The notes below the pieces were generated by a model. That model saw only the letters and a program-made list of their open reading frames with translations. It had not been told where the DNA came from and ran no database searches. From Tanytarsus gracilentus (lineage: Eukaryota; Arthropoda; Insecta; Diptera; Chironomidae), in NCBI GenBank assembly GCA_038502055.1, contig JAXRKN010000032.1, positions 2,170,001 to 2,234,000 of the forward strand: DNA of 64,000 nucleotides, read 5' to 3'. The translations under genes and the position numbers were made by a program. This document shows positions 1 through 11,461 of this stretch, piece after piece (the stretch's first letter is position 1; each line of letters starts with the position of its first letter).

Positions 1-68
1 AATTACTTTAAAACATTTTAAAGTCAGTTTTCACCCCTGGATTAGTTCACTTTTCAGGTCATACATAC

Positions 69-3000
69 CGATGAACATTTCAGGACTACCCATTATAATC
101 GTTATCGGCTCTGCTTGCACAACATAAAGTCGCATTTTCGAGTCAGATGCGAATGAATTTTGATCGAGGGAGTGAGATGGAAAGAAGGAAGGAAAATTTT
201 AGTCATTAAGCTCTCATTCTCATCCCTTTAGCGGGAATTTCTCATCCTAAAGTTTTAATTAAATAGACGGACGATAAACTCAGATGCTATGCTTACCTAC
301 AACGAAGAGAGACATGGTTATGCTGATGGGCGGTACACTGCCCACTTGTGCTTCATAGACACCGCTGTCCTCCTTCTTCGTATACAAAATCTAATGTGAG
401 AGAGTGTATACAAAACATGAAAACTTTTAGGTCGAAGTGTATACGAGAATGAAATTTAATAAGTGGAGAGATTGGTATCAAGAGAATTCTCGGGCATGTT
501 TTATGCACTGATGCTGCTGGTGCCGTCGTAGATATTGTCGACAATGATGGAAAGTTTGTCAAAAATTTAACATCAATCTGAGAGGCAAATTAAATTCATC
601 TCACACCTCACCATCACTCCCATGGGCGTATTTTTTACTTGCCACTTGACTTCTCGACTCATTTTATCATCATCATCATCTGCAAATATTTTCTTATAAT
701 TTCCGCACTTTTCTCTGCCGCTTGCCAAACTCAATTAAAATTTAATTACAGCACCAGTAATCAGTGTGTGTTGTCATGGCGCAAATCTCGACATAATTGG
801 AGATTTAATTTAATTTTGCTGTTACCATAACGGAATACGATGTGAATTAATTTTTTTTGCAATAGTCTGAACCTCATTTTTTTATAATTAGGTATTAATT
901 TTTTTGACCTGAAACATTATTTTAATTCGATGGATCAAAGTTCCGAAAATCAACGAACAAATACACAAAAAATCCTTTAATGGTCAAATAATCCCATTTC
1001 TCCTCACTCGTAAAGCTCGGATTAATTTTCTCCCTGCATGACAGCCATTATTTAATGCGGAACTTGTTTGTGTGCTTTTTTGCTATCATAACCACAAATA
1101 AAGTTCAATGTGTGAAACTTTTTCTCTCTCCAGCTCAATCTCTCGACACTCATGTGTGTGCTGCGGCTAAGCTTAATTGTTCACTAGACGGTAATTAACA
1201 TATTTCGGCATAAAAATAACCGACTTGACTTTTAATTACCTTTAAGGACCATTCATGTGTATGGGAGTTGTATAAACTTTGAAAGCGATTATCTGGCGTA
1301 AAGGTTCTCGTACCTAGCGTCAGCAAATGAAGATCACGATGTCTTATAAATGATACCTGTGGGTGTGTGTGTGCCAATAAGAATGAGAACAAATTATTGT
1401 TGATTAAAAAAACTTTTTCTTATCATGCTTTTTTCTGCTTACCGTCCTATTTCCCAAATTGCGAACACGACACTTCAAGTATGCCGAGCCTCCGACAAGA
1501 ACTGTAACATTCTTCGACACGGAAACATCAAAATAGGGTCCTCTATCTAATGGATTTTGTGAAAGCTCCTCGCTACCGATATCAAAGCCATTATCGCCAT
1601 CAAAGTTAGCATGATATCTTTCGAGATCATTTGACGATGATGGTGTGACGGAGGTGCGTGTGACAGAATTAAATTGATTTCCGCCTTCTGTACTAGATGT
1701 CGATGTAATTTCTGTAGAAAATGAGAAGAGAGTTGTGAGAACATTTTCGCTTTATTAAATAATTTTTTTCTCAAATCCCAATTCACTTATCGACCCTCAA
1801 ATACTGTCAGTGTCAACGCAATAAATTTCAATCAGCAAACAGTGAAAGTCTCGTAAGAAAATAATGTTTAAGGTTTTAAACTTTGCATATTTATTTCACT
1901 TTTTATGTTGCAATAATTTTTCTGACTTTTTGTTACATAAAGAGATAAATAAATTTATGGAGTGATGATTTGTTGCCATTCAATCGTTCCCAGCACACGC
2001 ACATATTGTACATACATGTTACAATCATCATTGACTGTTTTATCGAAAACATTTGGTAACCGAGAACGTGATAATCATTTTGAGAAGTTGTGATTTTTCT
2101 CATGTCGACTTATATCAACTACAGTTGGGAAGAAAATTTATGAGAGCTTTTGCGAACGACTTATGAGAATTTCTATCGAGTGTATTTTGTGAGAATATTT
2201 TCAGAAGAAAAAATGAAGATGATTTTGTGTCTTATGATGAAATATTTTTTCAAAAGAATTTCAGTGGGCTCTTCTTATCAGGAGTTATTCGTAAATTATG
2301 TCATGGTGGAAATTTTACATTTTTTAGAAAATTAAAAAATTTCAATTCAAAACAAGAGAGATAAAAAATTTATAATTTGTGTGACGTATTTTCCAAATGA
2401 ACCCCTTATGAACATTTTTTCTGGAACAAAAAAGTACCATGAAAGTATGTCAAATAAATTAGAATCACAAAAAAGCTTTAAATTACTAATTTAAAAGTCA
2501 AATAAATTCTTGAATAATTTAACCTCGAATTATAATGAAATTCAAGTTTGTCATTTTTCTAAAATCAATTCAGCAAAAATCTCATTATTATAGTCGTGTT
2601 TTTGACTTTCCACTTCTTAAATCTCTCTCGTCGTGATAGATAAATTCAAGATAATCTCTCTTGGGCTGTGTTTTTATGCTTTATCTTCTCGCCGAGCTTA
2701 ACATTCTGACATTTTTCATTATTTGCAATTTGATTATTTTTCTGTCTGCTCAAGTGCGAGTGATGTCTTCAGATTGTTTTGATTACGTCTCAGAAGACTC
2801 TCATTGTTATTTTCCTTTATGGAATAATAAAGTGAGAAATTTGAATGCATGAAAAATAACCTTTATTGGGGTGTTATTGGATATTTGTTATTTGATCGAA
2901 ATCGTGAAAGTGATTGCATCAAATTTTCATGTTTAACTAAAGTATAAGCTTGAAATGATCGCTCATAAAAAATGAACATTATCCTGGATAATTCATTGAT

Positions 3001-5855
3001 AAGTTTTCCTTCCCTTGCCATAAAAATTCTACCATCCAAAAATTTCTTACGAAAAAATCATTTTATTGTTGTAGAGCGAGCATTAAGCCCTAAAATAACA
3101 AGACAATGTGATAAGAAACGTAATGAACTGAAAACAGCAAAACTTTACACTTCATTTCATTTTCATTGCTTATCTCTCGAAAATTCCATTACAAAAAAGT
3201 AAGAAGAACAATTTTCACTAAGAATGTGAAAACTGTTAGAAGTTGAAGGGGTCGGACACTTGAAATAAAATTTGCGTGTTCAAATTTCAGAATTAGGTCA
3301 CCACTGAAATTTATCAAGACCTTTAAAATATTCCTCGCAAGTGCAATAACTTTTTCATACTTAAGTCTACAAGATAATGCTTTCATTCATATTTTCGATC
3401 CATCACACAAATCACTTGTGATGAAAAGCTCTTTCAGATAAAGGAGATCAAGAAGTAAAGCTTAGTGGTAATGCCATCGTTCAACCATGAACTAAGGCGA
3501 AAATGGTTCGACACTTGACGTCGCTATCTCTACCTTTTTCCCTCCCAGAATTGCTCTTCTATGTCAAGCTTTTTTTCTCTCTCTATCAAGTGGATGGAAA
3601 TAAAGAGAAAATCTAAATGAATCTCGACAATTTTTCCTCATATTCAGTTAAGTGCTCCCCTATGAGCGACTGATGTATCATAAATCATTTACTAGAATAA
3701 AAAGTGATTGCATATAAATTTATATTTATCATCGATCGTCCATGTGACTATCTCGACTGCAATAAATTCAGTGAAGCTCGGGAGGGAAAAGAGAGGATTT
3801 ACTGCCCTCTCATGTAGACGATTGGCCAGTATAGTGCAGTAGTGATAGGAAATTGCCATATTTTGTATGAAATTTACGGGTGAAAAATTGAAGAGTTGAA
3901 TTTGAATTTTGTGAGTGATTTAGGATCTTTTAAATATTAAATTCCATTGAAATTTGATTTGTGTTCAGTCATGAAAAAGCAATTGGACTTTTTCATGCTC
4001 TTTCATTTTCTGTCCCAGGATTAATCAAAATTTAGGATTCGAACTCATGATTGAAAACTTTAAAAATATTCCAGAAAATTTTTAAAGCTCTTTTTGCACT
4101 TGAAAGCTTTTAAACGATGAAAGTCTCGATGTTGACAAAACTATAAATAATTTTTTTCATGAAGCTGTTTACATGCTCGTCTTCTGTCTCGCAAAGCTAC
4201 TCAATAAATATTGAAGAATGGCATTATCTTCATGCTGTCACACATGCTTCTTTATCATGTACATTGTTACCGACCAAAAAGCACATTATCACTTCGAGAG
4301 TATCCGCATGCAGTGCTGTTAACAAATTTCTCACCATGTATGGCTTGATCGAGGGCGATAGAGACACACCCGCCTTTTTTATCGCTTTCCCATTACTGCA
4401 TCAATTCATTACATGTGCCAAACAATATATCATGACTCTCTTTCGACTAGACCTTGTGCTCTCGTTTCTCACTTGTGAGTCTTGCAATGTGCTTTATTAT
4501 CATTATCGATTTGTTATTTTTACTGTTCCTCGCTTGATGATGATTACATTTTTAACGCTCTCTATCATTGTGCTGTATATATAAGTGAACATCAAAGCCC
4601 TCTCACATATGTGTGGCAGTGAGTGAGAGATTTATGATATTAAATTTCCCCCCTCGTCTATATGGCGGTTGATGCTGTTATCCCCTAGACCATAAACATT
4701 GTTATGCCTTCGCACGACGAACTGGGAAATACATATACATGTTCAAAGGCAGGAAGGATTTATGCGATTTGTTATAAGGACAAAAAGGGATGGAGAGAGA
4801 TAAGCCTGTCGTCTTCGGCTGACTGTAAGGAGGGATGGATTGGAATTCATTCAAAGGAATTTGATGCTTTAAAATATGCGTTTCTGTGTTTTCTATTCAT
4901 TCACGGCGAATCCTCAAAGAAAAATGACTGACTTAAATGAATTTGTGTGTAAGATTTTCTTTCAAACGAGAACACGCAAGATTTTATTTTTCCGTGAAAA
5001 GAAAGGCATTTTTTAAAAGAATCCTAATCCAACACAAATTTAGAGCTTTGTGGGTGTCATCATAAATTCCTCTATAAAAGACTTTAAAAACATTTTTTTT
5101 TGATAAACGTGAAGGTAAATTTATTAATTTTTTGCTATTTGAGAATTTTTTCAAAAGCTTTTTGAACTTTGGAAACTCTTAAAAATCCACAACAACTTTG
5201 CTTTGCAAGCTGAAAGCTCGCAAAAGAACTAAAAAAATTTCTCAATCATTGAAAACATTTTCATTTAAATCAAGTCCTTATCGATACCTCTTCAAAAGAA
5301 TTTTTGTGCTAAATAAATTTAGTTTCCATTTATCGTATATTTCACAAAATTTTACTTTAATTAAATTCTACTGAAGCCACAATAAAAGGTAAAATTTATT
5401 TTAATCTTTTGAAGAAGAGATAAAAACTTGTGATTTAAGAAATGAGAGAAAAAGTTCTTGTGTAACAAATCTCCCCAATGGCTTGTAAATCAAGGTCTTT
5501 TTAACAATAAACGAGAGCAAGAGGAACGGAAATAAACCAGCAGAAAAATAAATTTATGTATAAAATAAACATTTAGGCTCAAGAGTGTATGGAAAATAAC
5601 TTTTTACTAAGTATAACGAGAATGTGAAAGTGAAAGGCACTTTGAGGCAATTGTTGCGAGGAGGCGACGGAAAAGTTTCGGCAAGAAAATTTATCTGTCG
5701 CCAATGAGGGATGATAAGGAATTTTGAATATGCAGAAGAAGAATTTCCTATTGATTTTCGGCCCATGAAGACAGCAAAGAGTGAAGATTATGATGAAAAG
5801 TTTACTTACCATAATTTATGCTAAAAATCAACATTATGACTATCAAGTATTTCAT
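69..5855 (-). CDS. Dpr-family two-Ig cell-surface protein (dpr-B), 5' part, continues past the left edge
   Basis: Exons on the minus strand: 5855-5810 (signal peptide, starts MKYLIVIMLIFS), 1711-1443, 1356-1240, 390-297, 110-69. The intron phases are 1, 0, 0, 1 and 1, and the reading frame stays open across every join. Exon 2 has a Ser/Thr/Asn-rich linker, then the start of Ig domain 1 (GPYFDVSVSKNVTVLVG, YLKCRVRNLGNRT). Exon 3 has the family signature IRHRDLHLLT and RFQSLYNSHTHEWSLK. Exon 4 carries the end of Ig1 and exon 5 the EPIT linker into Ig2, which lies outside the window. The family is known to bind DIP proteins at neuronal surfaces. Oddly, the Ig core Trp is Phe (VSFIRHRD) and the second Ig1 Cys is Ala (VYEAQV), so the Ig1 disulfide should be absent. 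Exon order and phases match dpr-A, its tandem paralogue. The first exon is assigned from its ATG, hydrophobic core and phase-1 GTAAGT donor. Confidence 0.85.
1712..5809 (-). other. Intron 1 of dpr-B (about 4.1 kb)
   Basis: This is AT-rich sequence between the signal-peptide exon and the first Ig exon of dpr-B. It contains only short open frames, including a 141-codon frame at 4159-4584 with no recognisable domain. I see no conserved exon, tRNA or clear transposon in it. Confidence 0.6.
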
Positions 5856-6559
5856 TTTCGATAAATTTGATCCTCTATAAATTACTGATGAACATGTAAT
5901 TTCCGCAGTGCTGTAATTAAAAAATGGAAAAAATTAATTAAACTCAATTTGAATAAAAAATTCAATGAACAAAAATAATGCAATTTGCATTGAATGACAA
6001 ATAGAGAAAAAAAGAATCATTCAACATAACAATTTTCATGTTTGCTGTCGTCTGGTGAATGCCTCTCACAATAATTGATTTCATACATGAACGATATGTA
6101 AATAAATTGCTCGAACACATTTTATTGCTCTTGATCCATTTTGTTATAAAAAACTCATGCGAGAGAAAGTTCAATAATGTTTAAGCAGATTTTTTCTGTG
6201 TGTCGTTCATCTTGAATTTTTTCATTGAATGTCTGATATTTTTTGCTTATTTTATTGTGTGACAATGTGAGTTCTTTTTATGAAGAATGAAAATTTGAGT
6301 AAGGATTAAATTATATTTAAAGCATTTGTTTAACGTTAATTACTCCACATGCGATATTGTACTCTTTCCTTGTAGAGTCCTTCATTCAAAACGAAATTCA
6401 TATAAAATATTCAAAAGAAACAGATCTCGATAGTTAAAACATTTAAAGAACATATCCTTGCATTAGGCAGAATGAAAATTGAAGCATTTTTATTCAGTTT
6501 TACTTCAACAACCGTTTCGTACACACCAAAAATATTCAAGTCAACAAAAATTAGGCAGA

Positions 6560-9250
6560 ATGAAAAAATTCTTAATTGTCATACTTTTTGCATCTTCTAG
6601 CTGGATCAATGCAAAATCAAACTTTTTAGCGGAAAACTTAATTTTTGATGTTTCTTATGAGCTTTTTATGCGTCATCAAATAGAATTTGACATTGTGACG
6701 TTTGGAAAACATACAGATTTTATCAGTGAAGTATTAAGGAAACAAGAACATGTTAGGAAAGTTTATCGAACAGACAATCTCACTCAATGGACAGGATATT
6801 CTAACGAAAAAACAGTTTGGAATGGAAAGTCAGGTTTAATTTTTGGAGCATCACCTCCGTCAGCACTAGAGATCCTTAAATAACGCGGTTTTAACGATTT
6901 CGGTTTAACCGGTTTTAAAAATATCTAACCATTTTTCACCGTTAACCGGTTATAGTCGTTATCTAAATTTTTGAAATAAGAAGGATTTTTTAAAAAAAGG
7001 AATAATTTTTTTTAATTATAAGCTAAAAAATAAGTATAGATTTGGACTTATTTAAAATAATAGAAAGGATTGTTGTGTTTAGGTTTAAAAGTTGTGAAAG
7101 ATTATTTTCGAAAAAGACAAGAAATATTAAAAAACTACTATATTTTTGCAATATGACGGTAACACTTTTTGTCTCGCGTTGTCAAAATTGAGGGAAGATT
7201 CATTTCACTTTTTTTAAAATAAATCCCTTTAAACTGAATTGGGATAACCCGGAAAAGTCCTGGAATAAAACAAGGGTTTTCAGTATCGGGATATCCGAAA
7301 TTTGAGAATCCCGGGATTTTCGTAAACCTCTAGTACCTGATTTTTCACAATATTAGAATTTGAACATATGTTGACGTAAAATAAACATGAAAAACGATTA
7401 AAAACATTGATAATTTTATACATTTGAATTGTAATTTTTTAATAAAATTAAAACAAGATCATAAGTTAGAAAAACGTTTATCGAACAGACAATCTCACTC
7501 AATGGACAGGATATTCTAACGAAAAAACAGTTTGGAATGGAAAGTCAGGTTTAATTTTTGGAGCATCACCTCCGTCAGCACTAAAATTTTTGATCAACTA
7601 CGGAGATGTAAAAGCTAAACTGTTATTTTTCATTTCAATGGATATTAAATTTGATGACTCTGAATTTTCAAGTTCAACACCTCAAAATAATGAAAATTAT
7701 TTTCTGTTCGAATACAAGACAAAATTTGAACTGAAAAGTTTCAGAAGATGGACGCAAAAAAGTTGCGACACTAAACGATTTTTACTCATCAACACTTTTG
7801 ATAAAAACTCCAAAAAATGGCAAAATCCATTGAAAATTCCTGAAAAGTTTTCAAATTTTTACGGTTGTCCACTCAAGATGGCCACGAAGTATTTTAGTAT
7901 TCCAACATTAGAAATCATTCAAGAGTTTGGCTTGATTTATATTCATCCACTAATGAAACCCTTTTTAGAGAAACTAAAACGAAAAGAAAATGAAGTTTTG
8001 AAGATTTTTGCTCAGTTTGGAAATTTCAGAGCTTTTCTTGAGGGCAAAACTGTTTATGATAACAATCTTGATGTTGCACAATTAAGTGTTCCCGATACAA
8101 ACGACCGTCGATGCAGTTTTCATTTTTTTCAATACTCAGTTTTAATGATGATTTCACCCCCGGAACCATACACAAATTATGAAAAAATGATTTTACCATT
8201 CGACGATTTAATTTGGTATTATTTGATTTTGGTTTTCTGCTCAGCATTTGTTGGAATTTATTTCATAAATCTGGCACCAAAGTTTTTTCGCGATATGGTT
8301 TATGGAAAAAATGTAGATATGCCATCGTTCAATGTAATTGGAACTCTCTTTGGCATCGGACAGACTAAACTGCCGGACAACAATTTTGGAAGAATCATTT
8401 TGATGACTTTCATTCTTTTCTGCTTGATTTTTAGAACAGCTTATCAAGGTAAGATTTTTGACCATAAATTCTCACGTGCGTTGCTAAAATCAGTTTAAAA
8501 TGTTTTTTGAAAGTTGATATTAAAATAAATTTTTATCCAGGAGTTTTTTTTGAAATGTTAACCAGCGACATGAGACGAAGATCGCCCAAAACATTTGAAG
8601 ATTTGAAGCTGAGAAATTACACCATTTACAATGTTAAGACAGTACATTACACCTACGATTTAAATGAATATTTAAATGATTCTGAAGTTGAGAGGTTAAT
8701 TTTTTAGTAAACTAAATATTATTGATTAGAGAAGTCTATTTTTCATTACAGACCCCGTCAGAAGTTTGTGGACTTCTTCACAATATTTGACATATTTTTA
8801 AGAATGTCGGATTTTTCTGTAAGAGCAGCTATCCCTACTTCTGAAACAGATATAAAGTTTTTAGGATCAGCGTACGAACTTCCAGAAATTATGAATGAAA
8901 AAATTTATTTTCCCCCTGGAGGTATTTGCGTTTCTCCTGACAGTTTTTTTTATCATTTGAATGAAAAAATTTCAAACTCTTTAATCAGCGCTGGAATTAT
9001 TCAATATTGGTTCAACTTTTTGATCAATTTTGATATGAAACCTTTATTAGTTCCATTATCAGGACCGAATGTGTTTAAAGTTGAAGATTTAAAGTTTGGA
9101 TTTTGTGTTTGGCTTATTGCTTGCGCAATTTCAGGTGCTGCATTTTGTGGAGAAATTTTATTCTTTCAAGCAATTAAAATTAAAAATATGATACATCACT
9201 ACACTGGATTATATTTCTTAACAAAAAGTTTAAAGAAAGGTTTTTTGTAA
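6560..9250 (+). CDS. Divergent ionotropic receptor (IR), interrupted by an insertion that may be spliced out
   Basis: Ligand-gated cation channel of the insect chemosensory IR family. Proposed exons are 6560-6833, 7549-8448, 8541-8694 and 8752-9250, giving 608 residues, which is normal for an IR. A signal peptide (MKKFLIVILFASSSWINA) opens the protein. The first membrane segment (LIWYYLILVFCSAFVGIYFI) is at about residues 312-331. A pore-like loop (NVIGTLFGIG) and a second segment ending FRTAYQG at about 392 follow, and the last segment (FGFCVWLIACAISGAAFCG) is at about 558-576. The two downstream introns (92 and 57 nt, phases 1 and 2) have normal GT-AG ends. After residue 103 the genomic frame runs into a stop in a 607-bp insertion flanked by 108-bp identical direct repeats. 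Splicing CAG|GTTTAA in the left copy to CAG|GTTTAA in the right copy would restore the frame exactly. Without that splice the gene is a recent pseudogene. An ATG at 6479 is in frame, but 6560 gives the proper signal peptide. Confidence 0.8.
6761..7583. repeat. Pair of identical 108-bp direct repeats (6761-6868 and 7476-7583) inside the IR gene
   Basis: Both copies begin GTTTATCGAACAGAC and end CCGTCAGCACTA, and I found no difference between them by eye. They duplicate IR coding sequence from about residue 68 to residue 103. The repeats are far too long for a transposase target-site duplication, so a tandem duplication or recombinational event is more likely than simple transposition. The identity implies a recent event. 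Confidence 0.9.
6869..7475. mobile_element. Insertion of 607 bp in the IR gene with MITE-like sequence
   Basis: The left part (about 6890-6965) is built from repeated TTAACCGGTT-like motifs (GGTTTAACCGGTTTT, GTTAACCGGTTATAG). The right part (about 7240-7333) resembles the hAT-type MITE at 17811-18166: it has iterated CCCGGGAT motifs and ends AAACCTCTA. No matching left terminal repeat or 8-bp duplication is visible for it, so this looks like a truncated or composite non-autonomous element. It contains stops in every relevant frame and no coding capacity. Confidence 0.6.
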
Positions 9251-10227
9251 ATTTTGAATGAATAAATCTGGCACGATTTTCATTTTTAAGAATTCATTGA
9301 TCAGTAGCATGGTGTTTGAAAATTTAAATTTATTTTATCGAATTTAATAAGTGATTGCTTCAAAAATGTTGTCAGAGCTTTCAGGATTTTTTTTTGCGTA
9401 ACTCGTAAAAATTATTCAAAAGAAAATTTCCCACAGGTTTTAAGCATGTGACATATATTTAAATTATGAAAGAATATCGCATTTTTTAAATCCCATTACA
9501 CAAAATAATTTTTATTTCACAATCAATTTATTAAATGGAAATTTTTACATTCACAAAAAATCAATCAATTTTCAATCATTAAAATTTGTATCCACACGAG
9601 ACTTTTATAAAAATCCCAACAACATCACAGATTTTTCTGATGTGGATTGCTGATTTTTCTCTTCATACACTTCATGTTTCACTATTACTTAAATTCACAC
9701 GAAACGACTGCACAATATGAATTTTATTGCTTAATCTCACCACAATTTTATGTGATGATGCTCTCAAAATAATTGAGATTTAAAGTCCTTAATACCGAGT
9801 ATAGTCAGTAAGAAGAAGAGATAAATAAAAAATGTTTTGAGCTCAAACGAAAAAAGGGAAAAAGTTTTTATCTCTTTTTTCACACACACACTCTCATTGA
9901 GAAACAAAAGGCATTGTCATGGCACACAAATTGCTGGCATGTTGTCGAGGGATCATAAAAGAAGAGACTAGACAACTTTCTATACCGAAAGTACATTTTT
10001 CATAATGATTCGGCACACAGAGGAAAAAAGCTGCGGTCGTGCGTATAAAAGCGAAAAATATAAAGTGCCGAAAGAAGGGTTGATTGTGACAAAAGCACAG
10101 CATCCAGCTTTGTGGTAATAAAAATTTGAGTTAGCACGTAAAAAAAAGAACGAGGCTAATAGAGAATTGTGATAAATGCATTTGATGTGACACGTTTTAA
10201 AGTAATTTTCGTTAAACAAATTTGTCA
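9251..10227. other. Intergenic, IR 3' side to Or 3' side
   Basis: The IR and Or genes converge here. The stretch is AT-rich with short A/T runs and a CACACACACA run near 9883. I see no exon, repeat boundary or RNA gene. Confidence 0.6.
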
Positions 10228-11461
10228 TTACTTTGCCTTTTCATATAAACGACGGAGCAGTGTAAAATACGAGTAGGAGTAGGCGACCACCTGTAAGAGA
10301 AGAAATCGTTAAAAAAATAATTTATTTACACTTGAATTTCATTAAACTTGCACCAGAAAAATGCTGCATGGTTATATCAGCAAACTTCATTATAGTAAGC
10401 ACTTTTGGTTTTTGCGATCGCTTGATAATCAAAATTAATCCATATCTCACTTCAAGGCTTTTTATATCCTCCCATCCGCAATTATAAATCTCTCGGCTTA
10501 GATTTTCTCCTGAGGTTTGGAGCATTTGTCCGAGGTAGCAGAGAACATACACTTGAAAGAGACTTGATAAGCAATAATAAATCATGCCGACACTATCTGA
10601 CGCATCTAAGACAGTCGCAGTGAAGGCACAGCAGCATATCAGAAATGAACTTGACATGATAAAGGCAAAGAGCGGAAATGAGTAAATCTTTTCGAGCTTT
10701 TCCACGTGCTCCGAAAGCTCATTGTGCTTGTCAACGAACAATTTCATTATCTTAATTTGTCGTCGCTCACTTTCCGATTTCATGTCTTTGAGCGTTTCCT
10801 TGAGAATCTCAAACTCAATTGATAATGTCACGATGGCACTTTGGAGTGTCAATTCAGCCACTAGGAGTGTCACAGTCAATGTGCCAAATGACCAAATTGA
10901 CCATAATAAAGCGAGTGGATAGAAAACACTTTTGCCAATGTCTGCGTCGAATGGACCGATTAATGGCAGTGTTCTCTCGCCCGTCGTCAAAAGTGTGATA
11001 ATTGGCGAAACAAATAAAAATGTATTTGTGAAAAACATCGTGCTCATATAAATGCGAAAAACGCGCTTAAAAACTCGAACATAATTTCCAAGTTGAAATT
11101 TTTCTTCCTCAATTTTTGAATAAGTTTTATTTAAAAGCTCCAAAATTTCAGCAATTTCCTTTTTATTCCAGAACATTTTGAAAATTCTTAGAAACACAAC
11201 AATGCTCTGACCGAGTGTGTTGGTAGCGATTATCATCAATTTTATGTCCGAAAAATCTTGATATAATTTTTTAATGGTAAAAATATAAAAAATTAACATG
11301 TTAAAAACCGTGAAGATAAAAAATGAATTATTAAAAAGTATATTTCGATTTTCCTTAGCATTTTTTCCACTTCCATAAAGTCTCAAGTCGAAGAAAATTA
11401 CTCGAATTAAAGTGAAAATTAATTTTCGATATGACGAAAAATTCAATGAAATTTTGTTCAT
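10228..11461 (-). CDS. Insect odorant receptor (7TM Or)
   Basis: Seven-transmembrane ligand-specific subunit that assembles with the Orco co-receptor in olfactory neuron membranes. Exons are 11461-10352 and 10290-10228, giving 390 residues, the usual Or length. The C-terminal half carries the family signatures: a late hydrophobic segment, then YNCGWEDI, KRSQKP and LTIMKFADITMQHF, and finally SYSYFTLL in the short last exon. Without splicing the frame stops in the intron and loses the last membrane segment. The only donor giving the correct frame and the usual spacing between the conserved Phe and SYSYF is GGT|GCAAGT, a GC donor, joined to a good TTCTCTTACAG acceptor. GT donors nearby (CTG|GTGCAA, CAA|GTGTAA) give wrong frames. 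The gene is single copy here, on the same strand as the dpr-A and dpr-B genes that flank it. Confidence 0.88.

Noticed and set aside
4025..4045. tRNA-like B box (GAGTTCGAATCC on the minus strand)
   Set aside because: No A box or cloverleaf can be built upstream at the right distance.
4159..4584. 141-codon open frame, plus strand
   Set aside because: No recognisable domain or splice context. It lies in the dpr-B first intron and fits chance expectation.
6479..6559. Upstream in-frame start of the IR at 6479
   Set aside because: It would bury the signal peptide 27 residues inside the protein. The ATG at 6560 opens it directly.
10326..10337. GT donor CAA|GTGTAA for the Or terminal intron
   Set aside because: It joins the last exon in the wrong frame and destroys SYSYFTLL. 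The GC donor at 10351 keeps the frame and spacing.
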